DNA of 41,757 nucleotides from an uncultured Desulfovibrio sp. (GCA_944327285.1 CALVHG010000019.1:1-41757); one strand, 5' to 3'. Positions 26,523 through 33,744 are shown, counted from the stretch's first letter. A program made the numbers and translations. Notes: a model not told the origin generated them from the sequence alone.

Positions 26523-27145
26523 CTATTTCCCAAAATGCTGCAAATAGTCCTGCCAGTAGGCGTCGGCGCTGGCGTGGAGCCGCGCGCTTTTTCCCTGCGA
26601 GGCATGCGCCTGCCACCAGCTTCTGGCCGCATGCTCAAAAGCGCGCCAGATACCGGGCCAGCGCCGCATGCTCTCCTGTCTCTGCCTGACGGCTCCCGGC
26701 GTAGAGCCAAGGATAAAGGGACAGATCACACAGCCCACTCTGCGGAACCCCTCGTCGTACAGCGGGGGACAGGAAAGGCCCAGAGCCTCCACGGCTTCCC
26801 ACACCGCCCATTCCGGCCAGGAGAAAATCGGCTTGTAGGGGGCGGGCCGTAGCGCCGAACCCCTTCCCACATGCTCATGCGCGGATACAGCCAGACGACC
26901 TCCGGGTATTCGCGCCTGATGTGCCGCACCACTTCCGGCGGGTCTATGCGCGTGCAGCTGTAGAAGGCTGTATGGCGAACGCCCGCAAGACGGCACAGTG
27001 CAAGCGTGACAATGCTGTCTTTTCCCCCGGAAAACCCGACAAAAAAGCCTTCCGGCGGTTCATGCTCCCGCAGGAAGGCCACGCTTTCCCTGATATAGTC
27101 GCCCAGCTCAAAGCCCGGCAGAGCTGCCTGCCGCAGTAGTGTCAT
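26523..27145 (-). pseudogene. PP-loop / PAPS reductase-like phage protein, frameshifted
   Basis: The N-terminal frame (ATG 27145) shows VGFSGGKDSIVTLAL, the SGGxDS PP-loop that binds ATP or adenylyl groups, and YPEVVWLYPR. After GVRRYG the frame is lost. The next frame continues with PYKPIFSWPEWAVWEAVEALGL and CVICPF to the stop at 26523. Adding one C to the C5 run at 26838-26842 (GGGGG on the plus strand) restores a ~207-residue protein. Such phage proteins resemble PAPS reductase and the DndC/DpdC nucleotide-modifying families. Starts as ATGA overlap with the gene upstream. Function unproven. Confidence 0.75.
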
Positions 27146-27618
27146 GGTTCATCCTCCCGGCATCTGGCTGATGTGGGCCCGTCCCGCCGCGCCTGCCGCA
27201 GTTCTTCCGGCGTCAACTCCCGCACGTCCTCGCAGCGGGCAAGGCGGTTGCCGTCCAGCCAGACATACCAGCGGCCGTCGATGCCAAGGTGGGGCGGCGT
27301 CTTTGTCCATGCCATGCCGCAGCACAGCTCGTCGTCATCTCCCTGCCAGTGGGCGTAAACCCTCGTGCCGGGCTGGATGTCCGGGGGCGGCGGGGGCGGC
27401 GTGCCGCCGATAAGGTCAGTCAGCAAGACCGCCAGCGCCGCGGGGGAAAAGGCCGTATACTTGCCGTCGGGGCTGTGCCATTTTCTGTTTATCTGTACGC
27501 GGTACAGCCCGGCGTCCTCATTTTGCGCCGAAAACAGCGCAAAATCGTACAAGGAAATGCGCGTCATTTTGCTGCGTATATTGAGCAAAATTGACGCGCA
27601 TTTCTTTCTCTGCTCCAT
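27142..27618 (-). CDS. Phage hypothetical protein with Pro6 linker
   Basis: 158 aa, not recognised. The N-terminal ~75 residues look like a small alpha/beta domain, then GGTPPPPPP as a hinge, then a beta-rich domain (TRVYAHWQGDD..., WYVWLDGNRL) reminiscent of SH3-like folds. ATG 27618 has GGAGG at a slightly long distance. Between RecT-like and PP-loop genes, with ATGA overlap to the latter. Confidence 0.55.
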   Translation of the reverse strand: MEQRKKCASILLNIRSKMTRISLYDFALFSAQNEDAGLYRVQINRKWHSPDGKYTAFSPAALAVLLTDLIGGTPPPPPPDIQPGTRVYAHWQGDDDELCCGMAWTKTPPHLGIDGRWYVWLDGNRLARCEDVRELTPEELRQARRDGPTSARCREDEP

Positions 27619-27621
27619 GCC

Positions 27622-28761
27622 CTATGCCTCCCTTTCCGGGCAGCCGTTGCGCTGGCCGCAGGCATTGCAGACGGTTTCGACTACGCGCTCATCCGTTCGG
27701 GGACAAAGGACAGTCCGCACGGCATCTTCCTGCGGCGTGGGCTGCGGCTGTTCAGCCGCGGCGGTCTGCGCAGCAAGTCGTTCTTCCGCCTGCCGCCTCA
27801 TGCGCTTGCAGTCCGTGATCGTCCACTTGTCGCGCGGCTTACCGCCCGCCGCCCATCTGATGGCGGCATCATCCATGCCCGCATCCCGGCAGAGCTGTTC
27901 CGTTTCCGCGCGCAGGGCTTCCAGTTCCGCCTCCTTCCGGCGCTTTTCGGCTTCCTTGTCGGCAACGGCCTGCGCGTCCTGTTCCATCGGGGCCGGAGCA
28001 GGAGCCGGGGCCGCTTCCTGCGGCTGTGTCAGCGGGGCTTCGGCGGGCTGGTCGTCCTGCGCGGCCTCGACGTGTTGGGGCTGTTCCACCTGCGCCGCAA
28101 TCTGCGCCGTAGTGATGGTCGGGGCCGCCTCCTCTGCGGCAGGGGCAAAGGAGCCGTCCGCCTGCCGCACATAGTCCACGGCGTCCTGTTCTTCTTCCGC
28201 CGTGCGCAGACCCATAGCAATTTCAGGCGCGTAGACATTCACAAACCACGCGGCGGCGCGGTAGCGCAGCATCTGTTCCGGCATGGTATGCCACTTGCTG
28301 CCGGTCTTGTTGAACCAGCCTTCTTTTTTGGCAAGGCCGATGGTGATGAGGGGGCCTTCCAGTTTTTCCCCTGTCGCCAGCTCCACAGCGCAGGCACGGC
28401 AGCCCCATGCGTCCGTGTTTTCCTGCCCCTGAAAAACATAGCGCAGCGCGGAAAAACGTCCGCTCTGATTCAGCGTGGCGATCAGAAACTTTGCCGACCA
28501 TGCCGGTGTTCCATGAACATCGTAAAGATTCTGCATGACCATCAGAGGATTGGCGTTCATCCGCAGAGCCATGTCCATGGCAATGGCCGCGCTGCCGAGG
28601 TTTGCTTCCCCTCTGTAGGACTTCGGGACAATGGGAGACATCGTGACCATACGGGCCATGCGTTGCAGGGCCTCGAATCCGGCAATGGTATCGAAACCGA
28701 CGCGCACGGCTGCGGGGGCGGACTGCGCATTCAGGGTGGCAAGCGTCGTCAACTGGGTCAT
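27622..28761 (-). CDS. RecT-like single-strand annealing protein
   Basis: 379 aa. The N-terminal ~190 residues (FEALQRMARMVTMSPIVPKSYRG...MNANPLMVMQNLYDVHGTPAWSA..., MLRYRAAAWFVN) match what I know of phage recombinases annotated RecT: annealing of single strands during phage recombination. The middle is an Ala/Glu/Gln/Pro-rich linker (about 225-285). The C-terminus has a charged helix and a four-Cys cluster (CPRT...CNACGQRNGCP). ATG 28761 has GGAGG upstream, 4 bases after the exonuclease stop. Pairing with that exonuclease supports a Red/RecET-type module. A distinct annealase family is possible. Confidence 0.65.
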   Translation of the reverse strand: MTQLTTLATLNAQSAPAAVRVGFDTIAGFEALQRMARMVTMSPIVPKSYRGEANLGSAAIAMDMALRMNANPLMVMQNLYDVHGTPAWSAKFLIATLNQSGRFSALRYVFQGQENTDAWGCRACAVELATGEKLEGPLITIGLAKKEGWFNKTGSKWHTMPEQMLRYRAAAWFVNVYAPEIAMGLRTAEEEQDAVDYVRQADGSFAPAAEEAAPTITTAQIAAQVEQPQHVEAAQDDQPAEAPLTQPQEAAPAPAPAPMEQDAQAVADKEAEKRRKEAELEALRAETEQLCRDAGMDDAAIRWAAGGKPRDKWTITDCKRMRRQAEERLAAQTAAAEQPQPTPQEDAVRTVLCPRTDERVVETVCNACGQRNGCPEREA

Positions 28762-28765
28762 GGCA

Positions 28766-29562
28766 TTACCTCCACCGGCAGGTTGCGTATGCCGGGCAAT
28801 AATTGGGGTGACAGGTCTGGGAGCGGGGATTGCCGTAAAAGCGGCCGGCATGCAGCAGGGCGGCGGCATGATGCAGCAGGCCGGGGGAATCGACATCGCC
28901 TACCAGCCGGGCACGGGCGTTTTCCACCGTGCCGGAGCCGGCGCGCTGCCCTTTGGCGGTCTTGCCCGCCTGCAGACCGAGGATATGGGCCGGGGCCGTG
29001 ATGCGCACGCCGTAGCTGGCGGCCGCCAGCAGCTCATACACGCCGAGCTGGGCGGCATGGCCGGTCGTCCTGCCACGGCGCTCTTGCCTGTCTTGATGTC
29101 CGCGATGCCGTAACCAAGAATCGGATCGCGATAGATGCGGTCTGTCGTTCCGGTCAGGACAAGGCCCACATCCTCAATCACGAGGGCCTCGCAAGAGGCC
29201 TCGACCGCCGCCCAGTCGTATTCCGGCGACACCTGCTCGCAGTAGAGACGGCAGAGGTCGATGCCGATCTTTTCCACGTCGGCGGGCTGCATGTCGCCGC
29301 TCCAGTCCACGTCAACGGTGCGGGCCTCCTCTCTGGCTGCATCTGCCACAATGCCCGCCGCGTCGTCAAAAGAAATCGGCTCGCCGTTGATGACGGCCTG
29401 ATCGAAGGCCGCCGCCCCGGCGTGGACGGCATGGCCAAGCACGGCGCCCGGCCCGGAGGGCAGGCGCAGCCCGCGAAGGTGCTTTGCTTCCCAGCGGGCG
29501 GGACAGTCGAAAAGGTCCGCCAGCGAACTGGCGCGGATGGCGATAACATCAGGCATGGGCAT
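28766..29562 (-). pseudogene. PD-(D/E)XK exonuclease (RecB/Cas4-like), frameshifted
   Basis: The first frame (ATG 29562) shows IRASSLADLFDCPARWEAKHL, GAVLGHAVHAG (the G-x-x-H motif), GTTDRIYRDP and IADIKTGK, the catalytic D...K of the superfamily. The frame breaks after that. The other frame continues HAAQLGVYELLAAA...LQAGKTAKGQ and ends in a Cys pair (C in NYCPAYATC) at 28766. Restoring one base at GGCC (~29059) joins them. With Cys in CPARW and the C-terminal Cys residues it may carry an Fe-S cluster like Cas4/AddB (inference). Partner of the RecT-like gene 4 bases downstream. Confidence 0.78.
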
Positions 29563-29770
29563 GGAAATGTCTCCTTTCATCCGCGCAGCGGAGCATGCAG
29601 AAGAAAGTTGCAGCCCTGGCGACCATTTCCGCAGGATGCGGAACGCGCCCAAGAATGGCGCGCAGGGACTGAAACGCCGTTACGACGCACCATGTAAACA
29701 ACGATGCCGTCGCGGTATCTGCCCTGAAGGCAAAGGACGCCCCATTGAACGTAAACACATACTTCTTCAT
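29549..29770 (-). CDS. Small phage protein (73 aa)
   Basis: Not recognised. MKKYVFTFNGASFAF start, a moderately hydrophobic middle (SLFTWCVVTAFQSL) and a Cys/His-rich end (FFCMLRCADERRHFHAHA). ATG 29770 has GAGAGG just upstream and overlaps the stop of the 33-aa gene before it. Its end overlaps the exonuclease start by 14 bases. Compact packing supports real translation. Confidence 0.5.
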   Translation of the reverse strand: MKKYVFTFNGASFAFRADTATASLFTWCVVTAFQSLRAILGRVPHPAEMVARAATFFCMLRCADERRHFHAHA

Positions 29771-29868
29771 ATCCTCTCCAGAGACTGAAAAACCGCCAGC
29801 ATCAGAAAGATGCCGACGGTTGCAAACCAGCCCCGCCAGTTGGTGCGGGGAGAAATTTCGCGCCACAT
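29767..29868 (-). CDS. Microprotein with one TM segment (33 aa)
   Basis: Starts at ATG 29868 with AAAGGAG 6 bases upstream. The product opens MWREISPRTNWRGW and continues with a hydrophobic stretch FATVGIFLMLAVF before SLERI. Its stop TGA overlaps the ATG of the next gene. It is the first gene of the leftward early operon after the terminator at 29987-30017. Unknown function. Confidence 0.5.
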   Translation of the reverse strand: MWREISPRTNWRGWFATVGIFLMLAVFQSLERI

Positions 29869-29986
29869 GCGCTCTCCTTTCCCGCGCTCCGGCAGCCTGC
29901 GGCACATGCCAGTCGATTCCCAATAAACCGGAGCGCGGGCGGTTGCGATGATGCGCCCCGATGGCGCGGGAAAATTTAGAAAAATG

Positions 29987-30017
29987 AAAAAACCGGCCCA
30001 GGTTGCCCCAGGGCCGG
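29987..30017 (-). terminator. Rho-independent terminator (minus strand)
   Basis: CCGGCCC (29993-29999) pairs with GGGCCGG (30011-30017). On the minus strand it is followed by TTTTTTCATTTTT. It would separate the gene at 30143-30535 from the early operon, so the operon needs its own promoter between 29869 and 29986, where none is obvious. Confidence 0.7.
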
Positions 30018-30066
30018 GCCTCCTGTATGAAGGGTAGAGGTAGACCCCTTAATCAAGAGAAATCTT

Positions 30067-30318
30067 ATGAAAAATGAGACGATTGAGCTTATTGACGAAA
30101 AAATTGACCATCTTTATGCAATGCAGATGGCAGGGTACTCAACTATTTGTGGGCTTCTTCTTGCCCAGTTGAAACAAAATTCATTTGGCCGAGCACTGTC
30201 CAATGACGAACTTGAGGAATGTCTACTTTTGGGGAAGAAGGTGCTTGCTGATTCATACCTTGAAAGCTTGCAGGCCCGTCAAGCTTCCGGTCAAAATAGA
30301 CGTCCCAAAAACGTCTAA
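30067..30318 (+). CDS. Small hypothetical protein (83 aa)
   Basis: Helical product (MKNETIELIDEKIDHLYAMQ...), AT-rich compared with neighbours, and on the opposite strand to its surroundings. Ribosome site weak (AAGAGAAATCTT). Its last third overlaps, antisense, the minus-strand frame at 30143-30535. Protein-like composition favours coding on this strand over 30067-30300. Not recognised. Confidence 0.45.
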   Translation: MKNETIELIDEKIDHLYAMQMAGYSTICGLLLAQLKQNSFGRALSNDELEECLLLGKKVLADSYLESLQARQASGQNRRPKNV

Positions 30319-30535
30319 ATGTTTCGTTCTTCATTCCCTGGCGCTCCTCGCCCAGCTCCGGCGAAGCTGCATCAACGCCATGAATGGAAAAGCATACGGT
30401 GATGGCGGTAGATGCCACACTGGGCTTTCCCTCCTCATCCAAACAGACCGAACAGGACAGCGTATCAAACGGGCCGCAATGTGTCTGCACGACTACGTCC
30501 TGCAATAACTGAACAAGTTCTTGCAACGTCATCAT
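30143..30535 (-). CDS. Phage hypothetical protein (antisense overlap)
   Basis: About 130 aa from ATG 30535 (GGAGAGG directly upstream; ATGATG). The first ~80 residues (MMTLQELVQLLQDVVVQTHC...) look like a genuine folded protein. The last ~45 look like antisense noise from the gene at 30067-30318, so the true end may be near 30300 or the frame may be shifted. A 10-bp hairpin lies just before the ribosome site. Unknown function. Confidence 0.45.
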   Translation of the reverse strand: MMTLQELVQLLQDVVVQTHCGPFDTLSCSVCLDEEGKPSVASTAITVCFSIHGVDAASPELGEERQGMKNETFRRFWDVYFDRKLDGPASFQGMNQQAPSSPKVDIPQVRHWTVLGQMNFVSTGQEEAHK

Positions 30536-30551
30536 CCTCTCCATAGCAAAG

Positions 30552-30580
30552 CGCCCGGCGAGCGGTTCGCCGGGCGGCTT
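30552..30580 (+). terminator. Strong hairpin, possible terminator or leader structure
   Basis: CGCCCGGCGA (30552-30561) pairs perfectly with TCGCCGGGCG (30567-30576), followed on the plus strand by GCTTTAAA. Read on the minus strand it lies immediately upstream of the ribosome site of the gene starting at 30535 and could modulate its translation. Confidence 0.4.
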
Positions 30581-30729
30581 TAAAAGCATTTACATGTTGC
30601 CGAACTCTTTTGCCGGTTGTCACCCGGTGGGTTAGTCACCTCCCCAGAACCTACCGCCGACCTCTCGGCCACGGCCTCACAGCTCCTCGCCTTTACGCGG
30701 CCAGCTTTTCTCCGTTGGCAAGAAATTTT

Positions 30730-30780
30730 TGCACAATTTTTGTGCATTAGTAAATTTGAAATTGCACAATTTTTGTGCAA
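30730..30780. promoter_or_regulatory. Pair of identical palindromic operators
   Basis: TGCACAATTTTTGTGCA occurs at 30730-30746 and again at 30763-30779, 33 bp apart (about three helical turns). The spacing and perfect identity suggest cooperative binding by a dimeric regulator, most simply the HTH protein encoded at 30831-31112. They lie just beyond that gene's terminator, where a leftward promoter for 30535 and onward is expected. Confidence 0.7.
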
Positions 30781-30790
30781 ATAAACTTCT

Positions 30791-30815
30791 AAAAAAGGCC
30801 GCATTTTGTGCGGCC
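30791..30815 (-). terminator. Terminator of the small HTH regulator gene
   Basis: GGCCGC/GCGGCC hairpin followed on the minus strand by TTTTTT, 15 bases after the stop codon of the gene at 30831. Confidence 0.75.
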
Positions 30816-30830
30816 TGATAAAAAATTGAC

Positions 30831-31112
30831 CTAAAGGTCATTTGCTTCCAGGGCTTTGCTTAAAACTCGCGCAGGGTCCACACCAAGAGGATAGCAAAGG
30901 CGTACGAAGTCGGAGATACAGAGTTTCTGCGGATGTCCGTTGGCTTGCGGCTTCTTAAGATTCTGTATCTTACGACGACCATTTACCGTTCCCTGAAAAG
31001 CCGCTTCTCCCCACTTTTCATCCGTCAGCCCGCGTTCTCTCTTGATAGCGTCGAGGTGTTGCAGGATATCTCGCTCGATCTTCACAGCGGTTCCTTCGTC
31101 TACTGCGTTCAT
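30831..31112 (-). CDS. Small HTH regulator (phage repressor-like)
   Basis: 93 aa. Not a textbook XRE sequence, but the layout fits: an N-terminal helix (IERDILQHLDAIKRERGL), a helix-turn-helix-like TDEKWGEAAFQGTVNGRRKIQNL, then CISDFVRLCYPLGVDPARVLSKAL, a pattern common in small Cro/C1-type phage regulators. ATG 31112 has GGGAGG upstream. Monocistronic: own terminator, two perfect palindromes downstream and a degenerate one in its upstream region. Probably an autoregulated repressor of leftward early transcription (inference). Confidence 0.7.
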   Translation of the reverse strand: MNAVDEGTAVKIERDILQHLDAIKRERGLTDEKWGEAAFQGTVNGRRKIQNLKKPQANGHPQKLCISDFVRLCYPLGVDPARVLSKALEANDL

Positions 31113-31189
31113 GTGGCCTCCCTATTTTTTGGCCGGGAGTATAGCCCAAAATGCTGCCTCCATCATGGTCTAATTATTTTCTTGACTCA

Positions 31190-31206
31190 AGCACAAATTT
31201 TGGGCA
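31190..31206. promoter_or_regulatory. Degenerate third operator upstream of the HTH regulator
   Basis: AGCACAAATTTTGGGCA matches the 30730/30763 palindrome at 14 of 17 positions. It lies about 78 bases before the regulator's start codon, a position fitting autoregulation. Confidence 0.5.
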
Positions 31207-31401
31207 AGCATCAACCAAGAAAGGGACGGTCAGCCGCCCCGGTTCTTCGACAATCAGCCCCGATGAACCCGCAGCCGACGCCGCGCCGTGGTAGCTCCCG
31301 AACGCCGCCGGATGAACAGGGGGAGGGATGCCGGATGGAATCCGGTCGCGCCCGGACGCCGGTCTGGAGCAGGGCGCGAAACCCCGTATCCATGATGCAA
31401 A
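31207..31401. other. Intergenic region, no gene supported
   Basis: GC-rich, between the regulator promoter region and the hairpin at 31402. Short open frames exist on both strands but have no ribosome site or protein-like composition. It may be the 5' part of the transcript ending at 31483. Confidence 0.35.
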
Positions 31402-31448
31402 GCCCGGCAACTGGAAGCCAGTATAAAAACTGGCCCCTGTTGCCGGGC
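31402..31448 (+). ncRNA. Candidate structured small RNA (nested hairpin)
   Basis: GCCCGGCAAC (31402-31411) pairs perfectly with GTTGCCGGGC (31439-31448), and inside it CCAGT (31418-31422) pairs with ACTGG (31429-31433) around ATAAAA. An intrinsic terminator follows within 9 bases, and no coding frame covers it. The combination fits the 3' end of a small plus-strand RNA. Strand is assigned from the T-run only. Confidence 0.4.
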
Positions 31449-31451
31449 ATG

Positions 31452-31483
31452 AAAAAGGCCCCTTTACGGGGCCTTTGTTTTTT
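31452..31483 (+). terminator. Bidirectional intrinsic terminator
   Basis: GGCCCC/GGGGCC hairpin with TTTGTTTTTT on the plus side and CTTTTTC on the minus side. Serves the possible plus RNA and the minus-strand DUF2442/DUF4160 pair. Confidence 0.8.
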
Positions 31484-31501
31484 GTGGGGTGCTCACATCT
31501 C

Positions 31502-31750
31502 TCAGGCGACCTGCCGAGGTTCGCGCGTCATGTCGCCGCGTCCTTCCAGCAGACCCTGCACCGAAATATCTTCGTCCAGCTCTTCCCAGTGAATGCCTAA
31601 GGCACTCAGCTCAAAGGCTTCACGCTGTGCGGGGCTGGCTTCCAGAAGTCGGGGAAACCACGCCAGAGGCACGCCAATGGTACGCGCATCCGAAAGCTCA
31701 ACCCAAAGCGAAGCCTCATCAAACCAGACTTTCTTAGGCGAAATAGTCAT
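31502..31750 (-). CDS. DUF2442-domain protein
   Basis: 82 aa. Family pattern: a beta-rich N-terminus (SPKKVWFDEASLWVELSDARTIGVPLAWFPRLL) then AQREAFELSALGIHWEELDEDISVQGLLEG, the typical DUF2442 ending. ATG 31750 has GGGAG upstream and overlaps the end of the DUF4160 gene by 17 bases. The pair is common in bacterial genomes and mobile elements and is often suspected to be a toxin-antitoxin-like unit; that is not shown here. Confidence 0.85.
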   Translation of the reverse strand: MTISPKKVWFDEASLWVELSDARTIGVPLAWFPRLLEASPAQREAFELSALGIHWEELDEDISVQGLLEGRGDMTREPRQVA

Positions 31751-31976
31751 TATACGCTCCCGTAAAAATTTCGGCATGTTCCCTTACCATCTCGCAAATC
31801 CGGCGCAACTCCTGTGCGGAGAAGCCAACGCTCAGCAAGACACCGTAAGGCTCCTTCAGAGAAATCTTGGCTTCGCCGTCAGGACTGCGCACATGGATGT
31901 GCGGAGCCTTGGTAGGGTTTCCCTCATTGGAGTAAAAGAAAAAGCGGTACTGCCCTTTTTTGAGAATCGTCGGCAT
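31734..31976 (-). CDS. DUF4160-domain protein
   Basis: 80 aa. MPTILKKGQYRFFFYSNEG then EPPHIHV-like APHIHVRSPDGEAKI, and SAQELRRICEMVREH, the full DUF4160 pattern. ATG 31976 has GGGAGAGAAGC upstream; longer in-frame starts lack support. First gene of the DUF4160-DUF2442 pair, accessory cargo of the prophage. Confidence 0.87.
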   Translation of the reverse strand: MPTILKKGQYRFFFYSNEGNPTKAPHIHVRSPDGEAKISLKEPYGVLLSVGFSAQELRRICEMVREHAEIFTGAYNDYFA

Positions 31977-32094
31977 GCTTCTCTCCCTGCAATTCTTTAA
32001 CAAACCGGCCCCGTATCCGTCCATATGCCGTTCCTCATCCATTCCCGCCGCCGAAGCGAGTCGGCGAAGGTCAGAAATCGGAAAATAGAGCAAT

Positions 32095-32117
32095 AAAAAA
32101 GGCCCCGCGAGGGGCCC
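32095..32117 (-). terminator. Terminator of the protease unit
   Basis: GGCCCC-GCGA-GGGGCC hairpin followed on the minus strand by TTTTTTATTG, about 25 bases after the stop codon at 32141. Confidence 0.8.
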
Positions 32118-32140
32118 TGAATAAGAGGCAAAGAATCATT

Positions 32141-33029
32141 TTAATTTGATTTGAAGTTAAAAAGTCCTATTCCGTTATGATTTTCTATCGCTTTTGTTAT
32201 CATTCCACCGCTTAAAGTATGCATAAATGCATGATGCACTGTCAGCACAAGGTCCTGAAGTGTCTGATCAGATTCAAGATGCGCTATTTTTAATCCTGCA
32301 TCTTCACATTCTTCTACAGTAATATGCTTATCATGATCTTGAGTATGACCTGTATCTGTAAACTTTTTAATCACATTATTCGCATTATCTTCAGCACTAT
32401 CTGTATCAAAAAACATATTTTCCATAAGCCAGCATTTTACTAATTCTTCTGTTCGTTGACATGCAAAACTACAACTATTTAGGAAGGTAGGATGATATTT
32501 TCCAAAAAGGGATGCTGGCAGGTTCTGCTTTCGCGGAACTAATAGCATGTGTAAATTCTTCCAAAACACGAATAGCTGATAATCCATTTACCTGAGGATC
32601 AAAGGGGCCTAAACAGGACTGTTTTCCCATTACGATTTCTTTGCATGCACAAGAAATCATAGTACCTGCTGACATGGCAATTTGCGGAATGATGGCCCGA
32701 ATATTATTCCCGAATTTACTTTTAAGATAATGAACAATCTGCTCCGCAGAAGAAATAGAACCTCCGGGAGTATGTAAAATCAAATCTAAACCTTTACTAC
32801 AATCAAGATTATGAATTGTAGCCATAAATCCATTCATATCCATATCATTGATATCAATTCCGGTAACAGGTCCTGACTGTAACCATCCAGAATAATATGC
32901 AATGATATTTCTATGAGTATGCTCATAGAGCTTTAATAAATATTTGCGCCGAACAGTATCAGCACTACTTTCTTTAGGGCGAGCTCCCTCTGATTGAATT
33001 TCTTCAAGAACCTTATCCCAACTTGGCAT
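32141..33029 (-). pseudogene. ClpP/SDH-fold serine protease-like protein, frameshifted
   Basis: The first frame (ATG 33029, GGAGAG upstream) shows a Clp/crotonase fold: LDLILHTPGGSISSAEQIVHYL, then IAMSAGTMISCACKEIVMG with the candidate nucleophile Ser, and GPFDPQ. This is the serine dehydrogenase proteinase (SDH/SppA-like) pattern. It ends early near 32475; another frame continues (YHPTFLNSC..., ...HTLSGGMITKAIENHNGIGLF) to 32141. The break is near the TTTT at 32498-32501 (AAAA in sense). Full length would be about 296 aa. The gene is AT-rich and looks recently acquired. Confidence 0.72.
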
Positions 33030-33231
33030 TCGTACTCTCCGGCGCAACAGAATTTGAGCTAGATATCGTGCAGGATGGGGTAAGCGCAGAACATATTGTA
33101 AAGTATCCTACTCCAGCGGTCTGAAGCGGGTGCGCCTGCTGGTTCTCGCCAGATTTCGCGCCCTCAAGACCAAGCAGACGAAGTCCCTCTGCGAAAAACT
33201 CAGATGACTTTTTTTGCGAGGAAGTACTCAT
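33013..33231 (-). CDS. Small hypothetical protein (72 aa) before the protease gene
   Basis: ATG 33231 has AGGAGAG upstream. The N-terminus is SSQKKSSEFFAEGLRLLGLEG; the rest is low-complexity Ser/Thr/Gly with three Cys. Overlaps the protease start by 17 bases, so probably co-translated. Not recognised. Confidence 0.5.
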   Translation of the reverse strand: MSTSSQKKSSEFFAEGLRLLGLEGAKSGENQQAHPLQTAGVGYFTICSALTPSCTISSSNSVAPESTNAKLG

Positions 33232-33273
33232 CACACTCTCCTGTAGTTCTATCTGCACACCGTAAAGTTCATT

Positions 33274-33300
33274 ATTATATCGGGCGCACCTTTTTTTCAA
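33274..33300 (-). promoter_or_regulatory. Probable promoter of the protease unit
   Basis: Minus strand: TTGAAA, 15-bp spacer, TATAAT (perfect -10), about 43 bases before the start at 33231. A perfect TTCAAG-A5-CTTGAA palindrome at 33303-33319 touches its upstream side and may be an operator. Confidence 0.5.
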
Positions 33301-33319
33301 TATTCAAGAAAAACTTGAA

Positions 33320-33660
33320 GTTTTCACAGTCCTAAAAAAGGTCGCGCATCGGCCCAGTGGCATTCCCCACCTTTGCATGTCCGGGAGTTGTCCCGGCTTT
33401 TTCGGCGTCGTCATGCTGTCCGGCTCTACGGCTCACACTAGCGCCCCCGTGCGGTCTGCCCGCGTCTGAACCGACTTTTTGCGCGGTAGTCGTTCCTCTC
33501 GATGCCCTCTTCCCTGTGCTTCGTGTGCTTTCCCGCTCCCTAGGGCTTGCGGCTATCCTGCACCCGGTACTCGTGAGGTCGAAACGACCTGCGGCTTGCG
33601 GCACTCCGCCCCGTGGGGCTTGTTCCCCGCCGCCCGGCCGTCCCGTGCGTCGTGAGCCCA
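33320..33660. other. GC-rich structured region without a convincing gene
   Basis: Sharp GC-rich island between AT-rich flanks. It has small hairpins (CCGGGA/TCCCGG with a T-run at 33381-33402, GGTCG-AAA-CGACC near 33576, CCCC-GT-GGGG near 33611). Both strands happen to be open for over 110 codons, but neither frame has a ribosome site or a known domain. A structured RNA, an origin/oriT-like region or a relic are options. Confidence 0.35.
33381..33402 (+). terminator. Intrinsic terminator-like hairpin
   Basis: CCGGGA-GTTG-TCCCGG followed by CTTTTT on the plus strand. No plus-strand gene precedes it, so the transcript it would end is unknown. Confidence 0.5.
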
Positions 33661-33663
33661 AAA

Positions 33664-33744
33664 TACGAGAAAATATCGTATTGTTCAAGAAAAAAATACG
33701 ATATTTTTTCGTAGAAAGAAGAAAAGAACTACGATATTATCGTA
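33664..33744. promoter_or_regulatory. Three phased palindromic operators (TACGA...TCGTA)
   Basis: TACGAGAAAATATCGTA (33664-33680), TACGATATTTTTTCGTA (33697-33713) and TACGATATTATCGTA (33730-33744). Centres are about 33 and 32 bp apart. The same motif occurs once in the repressor/Cro intergenic region (35813-35829). They lie 105-185 bases before the small membrane protein gene. Confidence 0.75.

Noticed and set aside
30730-30780. CRISPR array from the repeated palindromes
   Set aside because: Only two units of 17 bp with a 16-bp gap, palindromic and AT-rich, and no cas genes: operators fit better.
33664-33744. Replication origin iterons
   Set aside because: The same motif in the repressor/Cro intergenic region makes operators more likely; no replication initiator gene is adjacent.
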